64,000 nucleotides of DNA. It comes from Flavobacteriales bacterium (GTDB taxonomy: Bacteria > Bacteroidota > Bacteroidia > Flavobacteriales_D > Sanyastnellaceae). How positions within the stretch are numbered: position 1 is the stretch's first letter; every line of letters starts with the position of its first letter. This document shows positions 54,253 through 62,900 of this stretch, piece after piece. The position numbers and the translations under genes were made by a program. The notes under the pieces are model-generated. The model was not told where the DNA came from and did no database searches. It saw nothing but the letters and a program-made list of their open reading frames with translations. The DNA is taken from positions 1 to 64,000 of the forward strand of contig PKEB01000022.1 in assembly GCA_002863125.1 (NCBI GenBank), given 5' to 3'.

Positions 54253-55326
54253 ATGTCTATCGACGCCACCTCATTCGCTACACAGCCTGTTCTCTACCGG
54301 CTGGAAAACCGTGCAGAACGCACGGCGTGTGAGGAAGCCATGCGTCACCGGAAAGGCGAGGTCGTCGACACCCTCGAGGAACAGTTGGTGGAGTGGTTGG
54401 TGACGGAAACGCCTTCCTTGCGCCAGCAACCGGACGCCTTGGCCCAGGCTATTCAGGACCAAATTGGCGAAGCAGGCTGGGAGGCATTCGGCACATGGGC
54501 CTGGTTCCCGTGGCGCCAGACGTGGGTGCGTTTGTTGCCCGAAGCGGCATTCATCGCTGTACGCACCAACCGCAACCGCAACAAGATTACTTCCGAGGAG
54601 CAGGACATTCTTGCCGCCAAATGTGTGGGTATCGCCGGGCTCTCGGTGGGCAGTGCATTGACCATGACGTTGGTCATGGAGCGCACGTGTGGCAAGTTGA
54701 AATTGGCGGATTTTGATGTGCTTGAGTTGTCCAACTTGAATCGCATTCCAACCGGTGTGCACCATCTGGGTTTGCCGAAAGCGGTGGCCATTGCACGCGC
54801 CATTGCCGAAGTGGACCCCTACTTCGAGGTGGAGCTGTTTCCGGATGGATTCACGGCAGAAAATGCCGAGGCGTTCATGGAAGGGTTGGACTTCGTTTGC
54901 GATGCGTGTGACCAAGTGCGCGCCAAGGCCAACCTCCGCTGGCACGCCAAGGCCAATGGCATTCCCCTCATCATGGAAACTTCCGACCGTGGCATGATTG
55001 ACATCGAACGCTACGATGAGGAGGATAAACCGTTCTTGCATGGCCGGATTTCCGATACCATGCTCGAAGCCATGCGCAATGCCTCGGCTTGGGAGCCGGA
55101 GTTTTTTGATGCGTTCATCGATGTGAATCAAGCATCGGAGCGCGGCGTGGCGAGTTTGCAAGCCGTCGGGAAGACGCTGGTCGGCTGGCCCCAATTGTAT
55201 ACCGATGTTGCCGCAGGGGGTGCCCATGCGGCCCAAATCATCCGAAGCATTTTTCTCGGTGAGCACATTCCAGATGCTCGTCATTACCTCGAATGGAATG
55301 AGCAGCTCCTTGAATCCGTCAATTGA
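54253..55326 (+). CDS. ThiF/E1-like adenylyltransferase (Rv1355c-type)
   Basis: Soluble 357-residue protein. N-terminal helical region (~1-110) then a ThiF/MoeB-type Rossmann domain: nucleotide loop GIAGLSVGS (126-134), acidic strand ADFDVLELSNLNR (152-164, supplying Asp and the catalytic Asn/Arg), and DACD (217-220) for magnesium. These are the residues that adenylate a C-terminal carboxylate in E1 enzymes. No CxxC zinc pairs and no obvious catalytic Cys are seen. It resembles the ThiF half of Rv1355c-type proteins, which also carry a nitroreductase-like half absent here. Overlaps the acyltransferase start by 29 bases. Confidence 0.8.
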   Translation: MSIDATSFATQPVLYRLENRAERTACEEAMRHRKGEVVDTLEEQLVEWLVTETPSLRQQPDALAQAIQDQIGEAGWEAFGTWAWFPWRQTWVRLLPEAAFIAVRTNRNRNKITSEEQDILAAKCVGIAGLSVGSALTMTLVMERTCGKLKLADFDVLELSNLNRIPTGVHHLGLPKAVAIARAIAEVDPYFEVELFPDGFTAENAEAFMEGLDFVCDACDQVRAKANLRWHAKANGIPLIMETSDRGMIDIERYDEEDKPFLHGRISDTMLEAMRNASAWEPEFFDAFIDVNQASERGVASLQAVGKTLVGWPQLYTDVAAGGAHAAQIIRSIFLGEHIPDARHYLEWNEQLLESVN

Positions 55327-56059
55327 TCGCGCCCGGAAGGCAGAACGCATTGCCGAGGCTGAAGTGCACGTATTTCGTGCCGACCAGCATGCGGACGTCT
55401 GCCATGAATTGGTGGACGGCCACCAGGCGGTGCTCCAGGCGTACGGCATCAAGAAGTTGACCACCTTCAACCGCGATTGGATCGGGAACCCCAACGTCAT
55501 CGTCATTGCTGCGTTGGGGCAAGGAACGGGTGTGGACGGTCGCAGCCGTCGTGTGCTTGGCGGTGCGCGCATGCACGGTGCTCAAACCGTCGACCAACTG
55601 CCGTTGATGAAGGCCATTGGTGGCCTAGACCCCCAACTCGGCGGTCACATGGAACGCTACGTGGAGGAAGGGGCTTTCGAATTGGGGGGTATGTGGAACA
55701 GCATTGAAATGGCCGGGATGGGCGTAGAAGCGACCTTCTTGATCCAGGCGGCCATGGCCACCTTGACCATGGTCGGGGGGCGTCATTTGTTCGCGTTGAC
55801 TTCACCGGTTACCCGGCGCATGCAAAAGCCGCTCGCATTCTTCACAGAAGAGGGCATCGGAGACGATGGGTATTTCACCTACCCCACACCCAAACTGCGA
55901 GCGACCATCGCCCGGTACACCTTCCCCGAACAACTCGAGGATGCCCAGCCCGAGGTTCGGGCGTTGCTCGAAGGCATCTGGCAAGACCCCGAAGGCATGG
56001 TGCACCAGGTGCACGGTCCCAAAGGAGAGTTGAACCTCAGATTCAGACTGGAAGTGTGA
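55298..56059 (+). CDS. GNAT-fold N-acyltransferase (LuxI/FeeM-like)
   Basis: Protein of 253 residues with a GNAT layout: VIVIAAL (~67-73), RVLGGARMHGA (85-95), then ELGGMWNSIEMAGMGVEATF (128-147), the acyl-CoA pyrophosphate-binding turn being around AGMGVEATFLIQAA, and a closing HLFALTSPVTRRMQKPLAF (163-181). The Arg91 and Glu128 positions parallel the conserved Arg and Glu of acyl-homoserine-lactone and N-acyl-amino-acid synthases, but the identity is by pattern only. The start is ATG 55298, overlapping the ThiF gene by 29 bases; the stop overlaps the kinase start by one base. An ordinary acetyltransferase remains possible. Confidence 0.6.
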   Translation: MSSSLNPSIDRARKAERIAEAEVHVFRADQHADVCHELVDGHQAVLQAYGIKKLTTFNRDWIGNPNVIVIAALGQGTGVDGRSRRVLGGARMHGAQTVDQLPLMKAIGGLDPQLGGHMERYVEEGAFELGGMWNSIEMAGMGVEATFLIQAAMATLTMVGGRHLFALTSPVTRRMQKPLAFFTEEGIGDDGYFTYPTPKLRATIARYTFPEQLEDAQPEVRALLEGIWQDPEGMVHQVHGPKGELNLRFRLEV

Positions 56060-58197
56060 TGGCCATTGCCACAAGAACACGGCAGTGGCACGCGTGGTGC
56101 GTTTTGGTGTTCATGGCGGTGGCTACAGCCGGTGCAGCACAATCGCTCATCGGAAAACGCGTCGAGGTCCTGCAAGACTCTTTGCAAGCGGACCTGATGG
56201 GATTGTCCGAAGTCGTTCAATACGATGCGTGGGATCCGGCCAACCAGACCGTGCCGAGTTTGGGCTTATCGGATGACGTGAGTTGGATCCGATTGAAGTT
56301 GGACAGCCGCAGCGAGAACGGCCAGCTCATCGAGATTCAAAATGCCGGCATCGACGAATTGACAGGTTACATGGTCTGCGACGGCAAGGTAATTGCGACC
56401 TACAACCGCGGCGTGTTGCAGGATGGAGCCAATGACGGGGCCTTCGGCACGTACCCCACTTTTCCCATTCCATTGGTCGAGTGCGGGGAATTGTATGCAG
56501 TGTTCCGCATGAAGTCCTCCAAACCGCTGCTGTTGCCGATGCGCATCGCAGGTCCGCGTGAGGTGTTGAACGATGCCCACCAGCGGGATATCTTGTTCGC
56601 CGCTTATTTCGGTGTGATTCTGGTCATGCTGCTCTACAACCTCTTCCTGTTTTTCAGTGTGGGGGACCGGAGTTACCTGGAGTATTCGCTGTTCATTTTC
56701 ATGATCGGCGGGACCCAGCTCGTGCTCAACGGCTACGCGCCGTATTTCAACGTGGAGGCGTGGCCCTGGTTTAACACGCGCATCACCCACTTTTTCGGGG
56801 TGTTCAGCGGGTTAACGACCATTGTTTTTGCCCAAAACTTTCTCCGACTCAGCCGCTACGTTCCCTGGCTGCACAAGCTGCTGAACGGGTATTTTGTTGT
56901 GTACCTCGTGGCGCTCGCGTTGGCCATATCTGGCCAGCTCGTGTGGGCGTACAACGTGATCAATTTCTGTGCGGCAGCGATTTTCTTTTTCATCCCCGGC
57001 GCGATTATCACCATGCGCAAGGGATACAGCCCCGCGAAGTATTTCCTGCTCGCCTTTTCAATTTTTATTGGTGCCGTGGTGGTCTTTGTCATGAAAGACG
57101 CCGGGGTCATTCCCTACAATGCGTGGACTTTCTTCGCCTTGCCGTTGGGCAGTGCGATTGAAATGGTGCTGCTCAGCCTTGCGTTGGCCAGCCGCATCAA
57201 TCAGCTCAAAAAGGAAAGTGCCCATGCCCGGGAAGAGCAATTGCGCATCTCCCAAATCAACGAGCGCATGGTGCGGGAGCAAAACACGAAACTTGAGGAA
57301 CGAGTCCGCGACCGCACGGCTGATCTCCAGGAGGTCAATGCCAACATGCGCAGAACCTTGGAAGAATTGCAGTCTGCGCAGCAACAGTTGGTGCAATCGG
57401 AAAAGCTGGCATCCATCGGTCAGTTGACAGCGGGGATTGCCCACGAACTGAACAACCCCATTAATTTCGTTTCATCCAGCGCGCAATCGTTGCGTCGGGA
57501 TTTTGAAGACCTCAACGCCATCATCGACCTCATCAAGGCCATGGATCCTGCGGCGGACGATTTAAATGAGCAGGTCAATGGGGTAAAAGAGAAGCTGTCC
57601 CAGCTGGACATTGAGTTCACCCAACAGGAAATTGAGGAACTGCTCAACGGCATTGAGGACGGCACCGTCCGAACCTCAGAAATCGTGAAAGGCCTGCGCA
57701 TTTTCAGCCGCATGGACGGGGACAATTTTATCCAGGCCCAACTCAACGAATTGATCGAATCCACCCTCATTGTCTTGCGAAGCAATTTCAAGGATGCGGC
57801 TGTGTTGCAATTGGATTTGGGTGAAGAGATGCCGCCCGTGATGTGCCAGCCCGGGCAGTTGAACCAGGTTTTCATGAATATCGTTACCAACGCCATTCAA
57901 GCAATGGACGGACTCGGTCGGGATGCAGAGGAGAACATTTTGTCCATCGCAACGGACCGCGTAGAGAGCATTGGGCAGGCATGGGCAGAGGTGCGCATCA
58001 AGGACGTCGGTCCCGGGATGTCCGAGGCCGTGAAATCGCAGATTTTCGATCCGTTTTTTACCACGAAGCCGGTGGGCGAAGGGACAGGCCTGGGCTTGAG
58101 CATCGTGATGGGCATATTGCGCGATCACAATGCTGAAGTCGAAGTCGAGTCCGAAGAAGGCGTGGGCACTGAATTCATCATCCGATTCCCATTATGA
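56059..58197 (+). CDS. 7TMR-DISM sensor histidine kinase
   Basis: Membrane kinase of 712 residues: leader (~1-27), a periplasmic beta-sandwich of the 7TMR-DISM extracellular type (~30-165, a possible ligand site), seven predicted spans (~180-380), a coiled coil (~380-445), HisKA with phospho-accepting His462 in GIAHELNNPINF, and a HATPase domain with NQVFMNIVTNAIQAM (N box), DVGPGM (G1) and FFTTKPVGEGTGLGLS (G2). All catalytic boxes look intact. Start ATG 56059 overlaps the acyltransferase stop; stop overlaps the response regulator by 4 bases. Confidence 0.95.
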   Translation: MAIATRTRQWHAWCVLVFMAVATAGAAQSLIGKRVEVLQDSLQADLMGLSEVVQYDAWDPANQTVPSLGLSDDVSWIRLKLDSRSENGQLIEIQNAGIDELTGYMVCDGKVIATYNRGVLQDGANDGAFGTYPTFPIPLVECGELYAVFRMKSSKPLLLPMRIAGPREVLNDAHQRDILFAAYFGVILVMLLYNLFLFFSVGDRSYLEYSLFIFMIGGTQLVLNGYAPYFNVEAWPWFNTRITHFFGVFSGLTTIVFAQNFLRLSRYVPWLHKLLNGYFVVYLVALALAISGQLVWAYNVINFCAAAIFFFIPGAIITMRKGYSPAKYFLLAFSIFIGAVVVFVMKDAGVIPYNAWTFFALPLGSAIEMVLLSLALASRINQLKKESAHAREEQLRISQINERMVREQNTKLEERVRDRTADLQEVNANMRRTLEELQSAQQQLVQSEKLASIGQLTAGIAHELNNPINFVSSSAQSLRRDFEDLNAIIDLIKAMDPAADDLNEQVNGVKEKLSQLDIEFTQQEIEELLNGIEDGTVRTSEIVKGLRIFSRMDGDNFIQAQLNELIESTLIVLRSNFKDAAVLQLDLGEEMPPVMCQPGQLNQVFMNIVTNAIQAMDGLGRDAEENILSIATDRVESIGQAWAEVRIKDVGPGMSEAVKSQIFDPFFTTKPVGEGTGLGLSIVMGILRDHNAEVEVESEEGVGTEFIIRFPL

Positions 58198-58730
58198 TCA
58201 ACGTACTCTACCTCGACGATGAGGCGCACAACCTGACGGCGTTTCGAGCAGCCTTTCGGCGGGATTTTCAGGTGCACGTCACCACCGAACCGACCGATGC
58301 GGTGCGGATCCTCAAGGAGCATCCCATCGAGGTCATCATCTCGGACCAGAAAATGCCCAAGCTGAGCGGGGTGGAGTTTTTTGAGCTCATCGCGCCCGAT
58401 TACCCCGACCCGGTGCGGATGCTCCTCACGGGCCACGCGGATATCGATGCGGTCATTGACGCGATTAACAAAGGGCAGATTTACAAGTACATCGCCAAAC
58501 CTTGGAACGAATCCGAGTTGCGGGATCTGGTGAATGAGGCGTCGCAATTGTACCACGACCGCCAGGCCATCGTACTGCGGGGCGAGGACTTGCAGGACCG
58601 CATGAGCAAAGCCGAGCAGGAGGCCGTGAAAATCCAATCCCTCACAGCGGGGAAAGACGCACTTTCTTCTGAAGAAACCGCGCGGGTATTTGACCTGGCC
58701 AACGCCATTCAGCGCTTGCTGCAGGCGTAA
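58194..58730 (+). CDS. Single-domain response regulator with helical tail
   Basis: Receiver of 178 residues: Asp8/Asp9 acidic pair, phosphorylation Asp51 in IISDQKMP, Thr79 in LLTGH and Lys102 in YKYIAKPW, so it should accept phosphate. The rest (~125-178) is a charged coiled coil with no DNA-binding, GGDEF, HD-GYP or other output motif. The receiver resembles those of RpfG-type proteins but the output domain is missing. The partner kinase is almost certainly the gene just upstream, with which it overlaps by 4 bases. Converges directly with the M42 gene. Confidence 0.93.
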   Translation: MINVLYLDDEAHNLTAFRAAFRRDFQVHVTTEPTDAVRILKEHPIEVIISDQKMPKLSGVEFFELIAPDYPDPVRMLLTGHADIDAVIDAINKGQIYKYIAKPWNESELRDLVNEASQLYHDRQAIVLRGEDLQDRMSKAEQEAVKIQSLTAGKDALSSEETARVFDLANAIQRLLQA

Positions 58731-59819
58731 TCAGCGGATGTACTTGAAGTCCTCGCCGGGTTGGATGTTCTTCAACGTGGCAAGGATCAACTTGATGCAA
58801 TTCTCCACGTCGTCACGGTGCACCATCTCAACGGTGGTGTGCATGTAGCGAAGTGGCAGACTGATCAACGCACTGGCCACGCCTTTGTTGGAGTAGGCAA
58901 ACGCGTCGGTATCAGTGCCGGTAAAACGGCTGGCAGCCATGCGTTGCAACGGAATTTTCTCCGCATCTGCGGTGTCGATGATGCGCTGCAAGAGGTTGTT
59001 TTGCACGGCCGGTCCGTAGGTCACGCCCGGACCTTTCCCCGCAGCCACGTCGCCGTTGTCGATTTTGTTCATCATCGGCGTGTGGGTGCAGTGGGTTACG
59101 TCGGTTACAATGGCCACATCCGGTGAAATCCGCTCCGCGATCATTTGCGCCCCGCGCAATCCAATCTCTTCTTGAACCGAATTGGTGATGTAAAGGCCAA
59201 ACGGCAACTTGGCGCCCTCTTCGTGCAGCAGACGGGCCACTTCTGCAATCATGAAACCCCCGGCGCGGTTGTCCAGCGCACGAGCTACGTACCAGTCCTT
59301 GTTTAAGACCATGAAGGTGTCCTCGTAGGTGACCACGCACCCGACGTGGATGCCCATCTTCTCAACCTCTTTCTTGTCCTTGGCGCCCACATCAAGGAAG
59401 ATGTTCTTCATCGTTGGTGCCTCCTCTTTGCCCGCGGTGCGGGTGTGAATTGCGGGCCACCCGAAGACGCCTTTGACGATGCCTTTTGGCGTGTGGATGT
59501 CGACGCGCTTGGACGGCGCGATCTGGTGGTCGCTGCCTCCGTTGCGCTTCAGGTAGATGTATCCGTCGGCGGTGATGTAGTGAACAAAGTAGCTGATCTC
59601 ATCGGCGTGTGCTTCGATTACCACCTTGTAGGGAGCGTCGGGATTGACCACTCCAACGACCGTGCCGTAGGTGTCGACGATGTGTTCGTCGATGTACGGA
59701 CGGATGTAGTCCAACCACAGTTGCTGCCCGCTGCTTTCGAATCCGGTCGGGCTTGCGTTATTGAGGTAAGCTTCGAGGAATTTCTCGGAAGCTTTATTGA
59801 GAATCGTCTTCTTTGCCAT
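58731..59819 (-). CDS. M42-family metalloaminopeptidase
   Basis: Cytoplasmic dinuclear-metal peptidase of 362 residues, of the M42 (glutamyl/tetrahedral aminopeptidase) group. Expected ligands are present: VIEAHADEIS (His, ~70), ARALDNRAGG (Asp, ~180), QEEIGLRGAQ (catalytic Glu pair, ~213), VTDVTHCTHTP (Asp ~236) and YMHTTVEMVH (His, ~330). It trims N-terminal residues from peptides. A hairpin terminator of the upstream acyl-CoA dehydrogenase gene lies directly before its start. Confidence 0.93.
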   Translation of the reverse strand: MAKKTILNKASEKFLEAYLNNASPTGFESSGQQLWLDYIRPYIDEHIVDTYGTVVGVVNPDAPYKVVIEAHADEISYFVHYITADGYIYLKRNGGSDHQIAPSKRVDIHTPKGIVKGVFGWPAIHTRTAGKEEAPTMKNIFLDVGAKDKKEVEKMGIHVGCVVTYEDTFMVLNKDWYVARALDNRAGGFMIAEVARLLHEEGAKLPFGLYITNSVQEEIGLRGAQMIAERISPDVAIVTDVTHCTHTPMMNKIDNGDVAAGKGPGVTYGPAVQNNLLQRIIDTADAEKIPLQRMAASRFTGTDTDAFAYSNKGVASALISLPLRYMHTTVEMVHRDDVENCIKLILATLKNIQPGEDFKYIR

Positions 59820-59824
59820 TGCAC

Positions 59825-59867
59825 AAAAATACCGGCCGGCGCAGCGGAGATTACGCTGGCCGGCCGG
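59825..59867 (-). terminator. Rho-independent terminator after the acyl-CoA dehydrogenase gene
   Basis: Long GC-rich stem (59832-59846 with 59854-59867, one bulged base) followed on the minus strand by TATTTTTG. The same octamer is an exact TAnnTTTG -7 box 4 bases before the M42 ATG (59819), so the T run may double as part of a promoter. Confidence 0.75.
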
Positions 59868-59912
59868 ATTGATTTCAACAAAGATTTCACCCGAATTTGC
59901 ACCCGCGGGTGA

Positions 59913-61703
59913 TCACAGCGTGTAGCCGTTCTTTTCGATGAGGTCCATGGCGATCAATTGACGCGCCTCTTTCGGATTGATGTCCTCGGTTTTGCAGAAT
60001 CGCTTCATGCCCATGAGCATCATCTTCAGTTCATCGCCTTCGGCAAAGCTCAGCAACGCTTCCTTGCCCGCACTGTGGATCCATTCGCTGGCTTCGTAGG
60101 TGTACACGTTCATGATGGCGAGCTGCACCGCGAGGTCGTCCGTTCCGCCTTTTTGTTGCGCCAACTTCTGCACGCGCAACACCGTGGATTCGATGGCGTA
60201 GACCCAGGTGGCCATGTCGGCGATGTTCATGAGGATTTCCTGCTCCTTGGCGAGGCTCATCATGAGCTTCTGCACGGCGGCGCCGGCGACCATAAGTATC
60301 GCCTTTTTCATGTTGGCGACGTAAGCCAATTGCCGCTCGAAGGAATCGCTGGATGGCGCGGTCATATCCGGCACTCCAGTCAGCTCGTTGGCCACTGCCA
60401 TGGCGGGGGTCATCAAATCCATCTCGCCCTTCATGGCTTTCTTGAGGATCATGTCCACTGTCAGCATACGGTTGATTTCATTGGTACCCTCGAAGATGCG
60501 GTTGATGCGCGCGTCGCGGTAGGCGAGTTCAGCGCGGGTTTCAGCACTATAGCCCATGCCGCCGTGGATTTGCACGGCTTCATCAACGCAATAGTCGAGG
60601 ACTTCGGAACCCAACACCTTCATCATGGCGCACTCGGGTGCGAAGTCTGCGATTCCCTTGAGCGTCGCCTCGCCGTGGTCCATGCCGCCCGCCTTCAGTG
60701 CCGCGATGGCATCGTCGATGTTTTGCGTGGCTCGGTAGATGGCCGATTCGCAGGTGTACAAGCGGATGGCGCTTTCCGCGAGTTTGTAGCGGATAGCACC
60801 GTACTTCGAAATGGGCCGCCCAAATTGCTCGCGTTCGTTGGCGTATCGCGTGGAGTGGGTGCACGCATCTTTTCCCGCCCCGAGCACCGCGCCGCCCAAT
60901 TTGATGCGACCAATGTTCAGGATGTTCACGGCGATTTTGAAGCCTTGCTCGCGCTCGTAAAGGAGGTTATCCACGGGCACGTGTACGTCGTTAAAGAAGA
61001 TTTGGCGGGTTGAGGATCCCTTGATGCCCATCTTCTTTTCCTCTGGGTTTTTGGTGATGCCCTCGGCGTGGCCATCGACGATGAACGCCGTGAGTTTTTC
61101 GTCATCATCGATTTTGGCGAATACAATCATCACGTCCGCGAACCCCCCGTTGGTGATCCACATCTTTTGGCCATTGATGATGTAGTGCTTGCCGTCTTCG
61201 GATAGGCGGGCCTTGGTTTTGCCGCTGTTGGCATCGGAACCGGCGCTGGGCTCGGTCAAGCAATAGCAGCCTTTCAGTTCGCCCGAGGCCAAGCCTGGCA
61301 TCCATTTTTTCTTCTGTTCTTCATTGCCGTAGTAGAGGATGGGCAAGGTGCCAATGCCAGTGTGGGCGCTGAAGCTTACGCTGAATGCATGCGCTCCCCC
61401 AATGGCTTCGGTGATGAGCATGGTGGTCTTGAAATCCAAGCCCATGCCGCCGTATTCCTCCGGAACCGAGCTACCAAGGAGTCCGAGTTCACCGGATTCG
61501 CGCATCAGACTCGGAACGAGGCCTTCCTCTTGGTTGTCGATTTCTTCGAGCTTGGGTAGGATGCGTTGTTCGACAAAGTCCAACGTCATCTGCTTCATCA
61601 TCAATTGCTCCTCCGTCCATTCTTCAGGGATGAAGATGTCGGCGGCTGTGGTGGGGCGGATCAAAAATTCACCGCCTCGGATCGCTGTTGAGTTTTCAGA
61701 CAT
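59913..61703 (-). CDS. Acyl-CoA dehydrogenase family protein
   Basis: FAD enzyme of 596 residues catalysing the first oxidation of acyl-CoA in beta-oxidation. N-terminal helices with GLLGSSVPEEYGGMG (~72-86), the FAD/substrate middle domain CYCLTEPSAGSDANSGKTKA (~147-166) and KMWITNGGFADV, then the C-terminal domain with IHGGMGYSAE and YEGTNEINRM, which carries the usual catalytic-Glu region. A ~170-residue C-terminal extension is typical of the Bacteroidota version. Starts 10 bases after the thiolase stop. Same operon as the thiolase and hydratase/dehydrogenase. Confidence 0.94.
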   Translation of the reverse strand: MSENSTAIRGGEFLIRPTTAADIFIPEEWTEEQLMMKQMTLDFVEQRILPKLEEIDNQEEGLVPSLMRESGELGLLGSSVPEEYGGMGLDFKTTMLITEAIGGAHAFSVSFSAHTGIGTLPILYYGNEEQKKKWMPGLASGELKGCYCLTEPSAGSDANSGKTKARLSEDGKHYIINGQKMWITNGGFADVMIVFAKIDDDEKLTAFIVDGHAEGITKNPEEKKMGIKGSSTRQIFFNDVHVPVDNLLYEREQGFKIAVNILNIGRIKLGGAVLGAGKDACTHSTRYANEREQFGRPISKYGAIRYKLAESAIRLYTCESAIYRATQNIDDAIAALKAGGMDHGEATLKGIADFAPECAMMKVLGSEVLDYCVDEAVQIHGGMGYSAETRAELAYRDARINRIFEGTNEINRMLTVDMILKKAMKGEMDLMTPAMAVANELTGVPDMTAPSSDSFERQLAYVANMKKAILMVAGAAVQKLMMSLAKEQEILMNIADMATWVYAIESTVLRVQKLAQQKGGTDDLAVQLAIMNVYTYEASEWIHSAGKEALLSFAEGDELKMMLMGMKRFCKTEDINPKEARQLIAMDLIEKNGYTL

Positions 61704-61713
61704 CTGATCAAGT

Positions 61714-62895
61714 TTATGCGTTCAAGTATTCAAAAACGCCGGCGGCCCCTTGGCCGGTGCCGACGCACATGGTCACCATGCCGTAGTTGGATTGGCGGGA
61801 TTTCAACTCGTGCATCATTTGCACAGTCAGCTTGGCGCCGGTGCACCCCAGTGGATGGCCCAACGCAATGGCGCCTCCGTTCGGGTTGACCATTGCCGGA
61901 TCCAGCCCGAGCTCCTTCACCACCGCAACCGATTGCGAGGCGAAGGCTTCGTTCAATTCCACGGCACCGAGGTCCTGTGCAGAGATGCCGGCTTTTTCCA
62001 ATGCTTTAGGAACGGCGTGGATGGGGCCGATTCCCATGATGCGCGGCTCCAAGCCACTCACATGGTAGCTGGCCAAGCGCGCAATGGGCTCGACGTTGAG
62101 TTCTTTGAGCATGCGCTCGGACACCACGAGCACGAAGGCTGCGCCGTCGGAGGTTTGGGAGCTGTTCCCTGCGGTTACCGAGCCACCTTGGGCGAAAACG
62201 GGCTTCAACCGAGCGAGGCCTTCCAGGGTAGAGTCGCGGCGCACGCCTTCATCGGTGTCGACGACGTGGGTGCGCTCTTGGCGTTTTTCGTTTCCATCGA
62301 GGTAGACCTCGTTGACGGTGATGGGGGCGATGCCCGGTGCGAATCGACCGGCGTCGATGGCCGCGGCTGCGCGCTGATGGCTTTCGAGCGCGAAGGCGTC
62401 TTGGTCCTCCCGGGAGACGTTGAAGTCTTTTGCGACCGCTTCTGCTGTGAGTCCCATGCCCCAGTACCAATCTGGGTTGGCTTTCGCAATGCGGGCATTG
62501 GGAACAATGCGCCACCCACCAAACGGGATGGGGGACATGGTCTCGATTCCACCGGCGAGGATGCAATCGGCCAGTCCGGCGTGGATTTTGGCGGATGCGA
62601 TGGCGATGGTTTCCAAACCGGAGGCACAGTAGCGGTTCACGGTCATGCCCGGCACCTTGTCGGTGTCGAGCCCCATCAAACTGACCATGCGACCGATGTT
62701 CAGGCCTTGCTCGGCCTCCGGGGTGGCATTGCCGACAATGACATCGTCGATGCGTTCCTTGTCCAACTGCGGAAAGTCGGAGAGCAGCTTTCGAATCACT
62801 TGCTCACCGAGGTCATCCGGTCGGACAAATCGAAAGGCGCCTTTGCCGGATTTGCCAACCGGCGAACGGTAGCCTCCTATGATGTATGCATTCAT
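61714..62895 (-). CDS. Acetyl-CoA C-acyltransferase (thiolase)
   Basis: Last step of beta-oxidation: cleaves 3-ketoacyl-CoA with CoA. Nucleophilic Cys in VNRYCASGLETI (~87-98), NEAFASQ, His in GAIALGHPLGCTGAK (~342-356) and the second Cys in TMCVGTGQGAA (~376-386). At 393 residues it is a normal degradative thiolase. It starts 5 bases after the hydratase/dehydrogenase stop and precedes the acyl-CoA dehydrogenase gene. Confidence 0.95.
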   Translation of the reverse strand: MNAYIIGGYRSPVGKSGKGAFRFVRPDDLGEQVIRKLLSDFPQLDKERIDDVIVGNATPEAEQGLNIGRMVSLMGLDTDKVPGMTVNRYCASGLETIAIASAKIHAGLADCILAGGIETMSPIPFGGWRIVPNARIAKANPDWYWGMGLTAEAVAKDFNVSREDQDAFALESHQRAAAAIDAGRFAPGIAPITVNEVYLDGNEKRQERTHVVDTDEGVRRDSTLEGLARLKPVFAQGGSVTAGNSSQTSDGAAFVLVVSERMLKELNVEPIARLASYHVSGLEPRIMGIGPIHAVPKALEKAGISAQDLGAVELNEAFASQSVAVVKELGLDPAMVNPNGGAIALGHPLGCTGAKLTVQMMHELKSRQSNYGMVTMCVGTGQGAAGVFEYLNA

Positions 62896-62900
62896 GGCGA

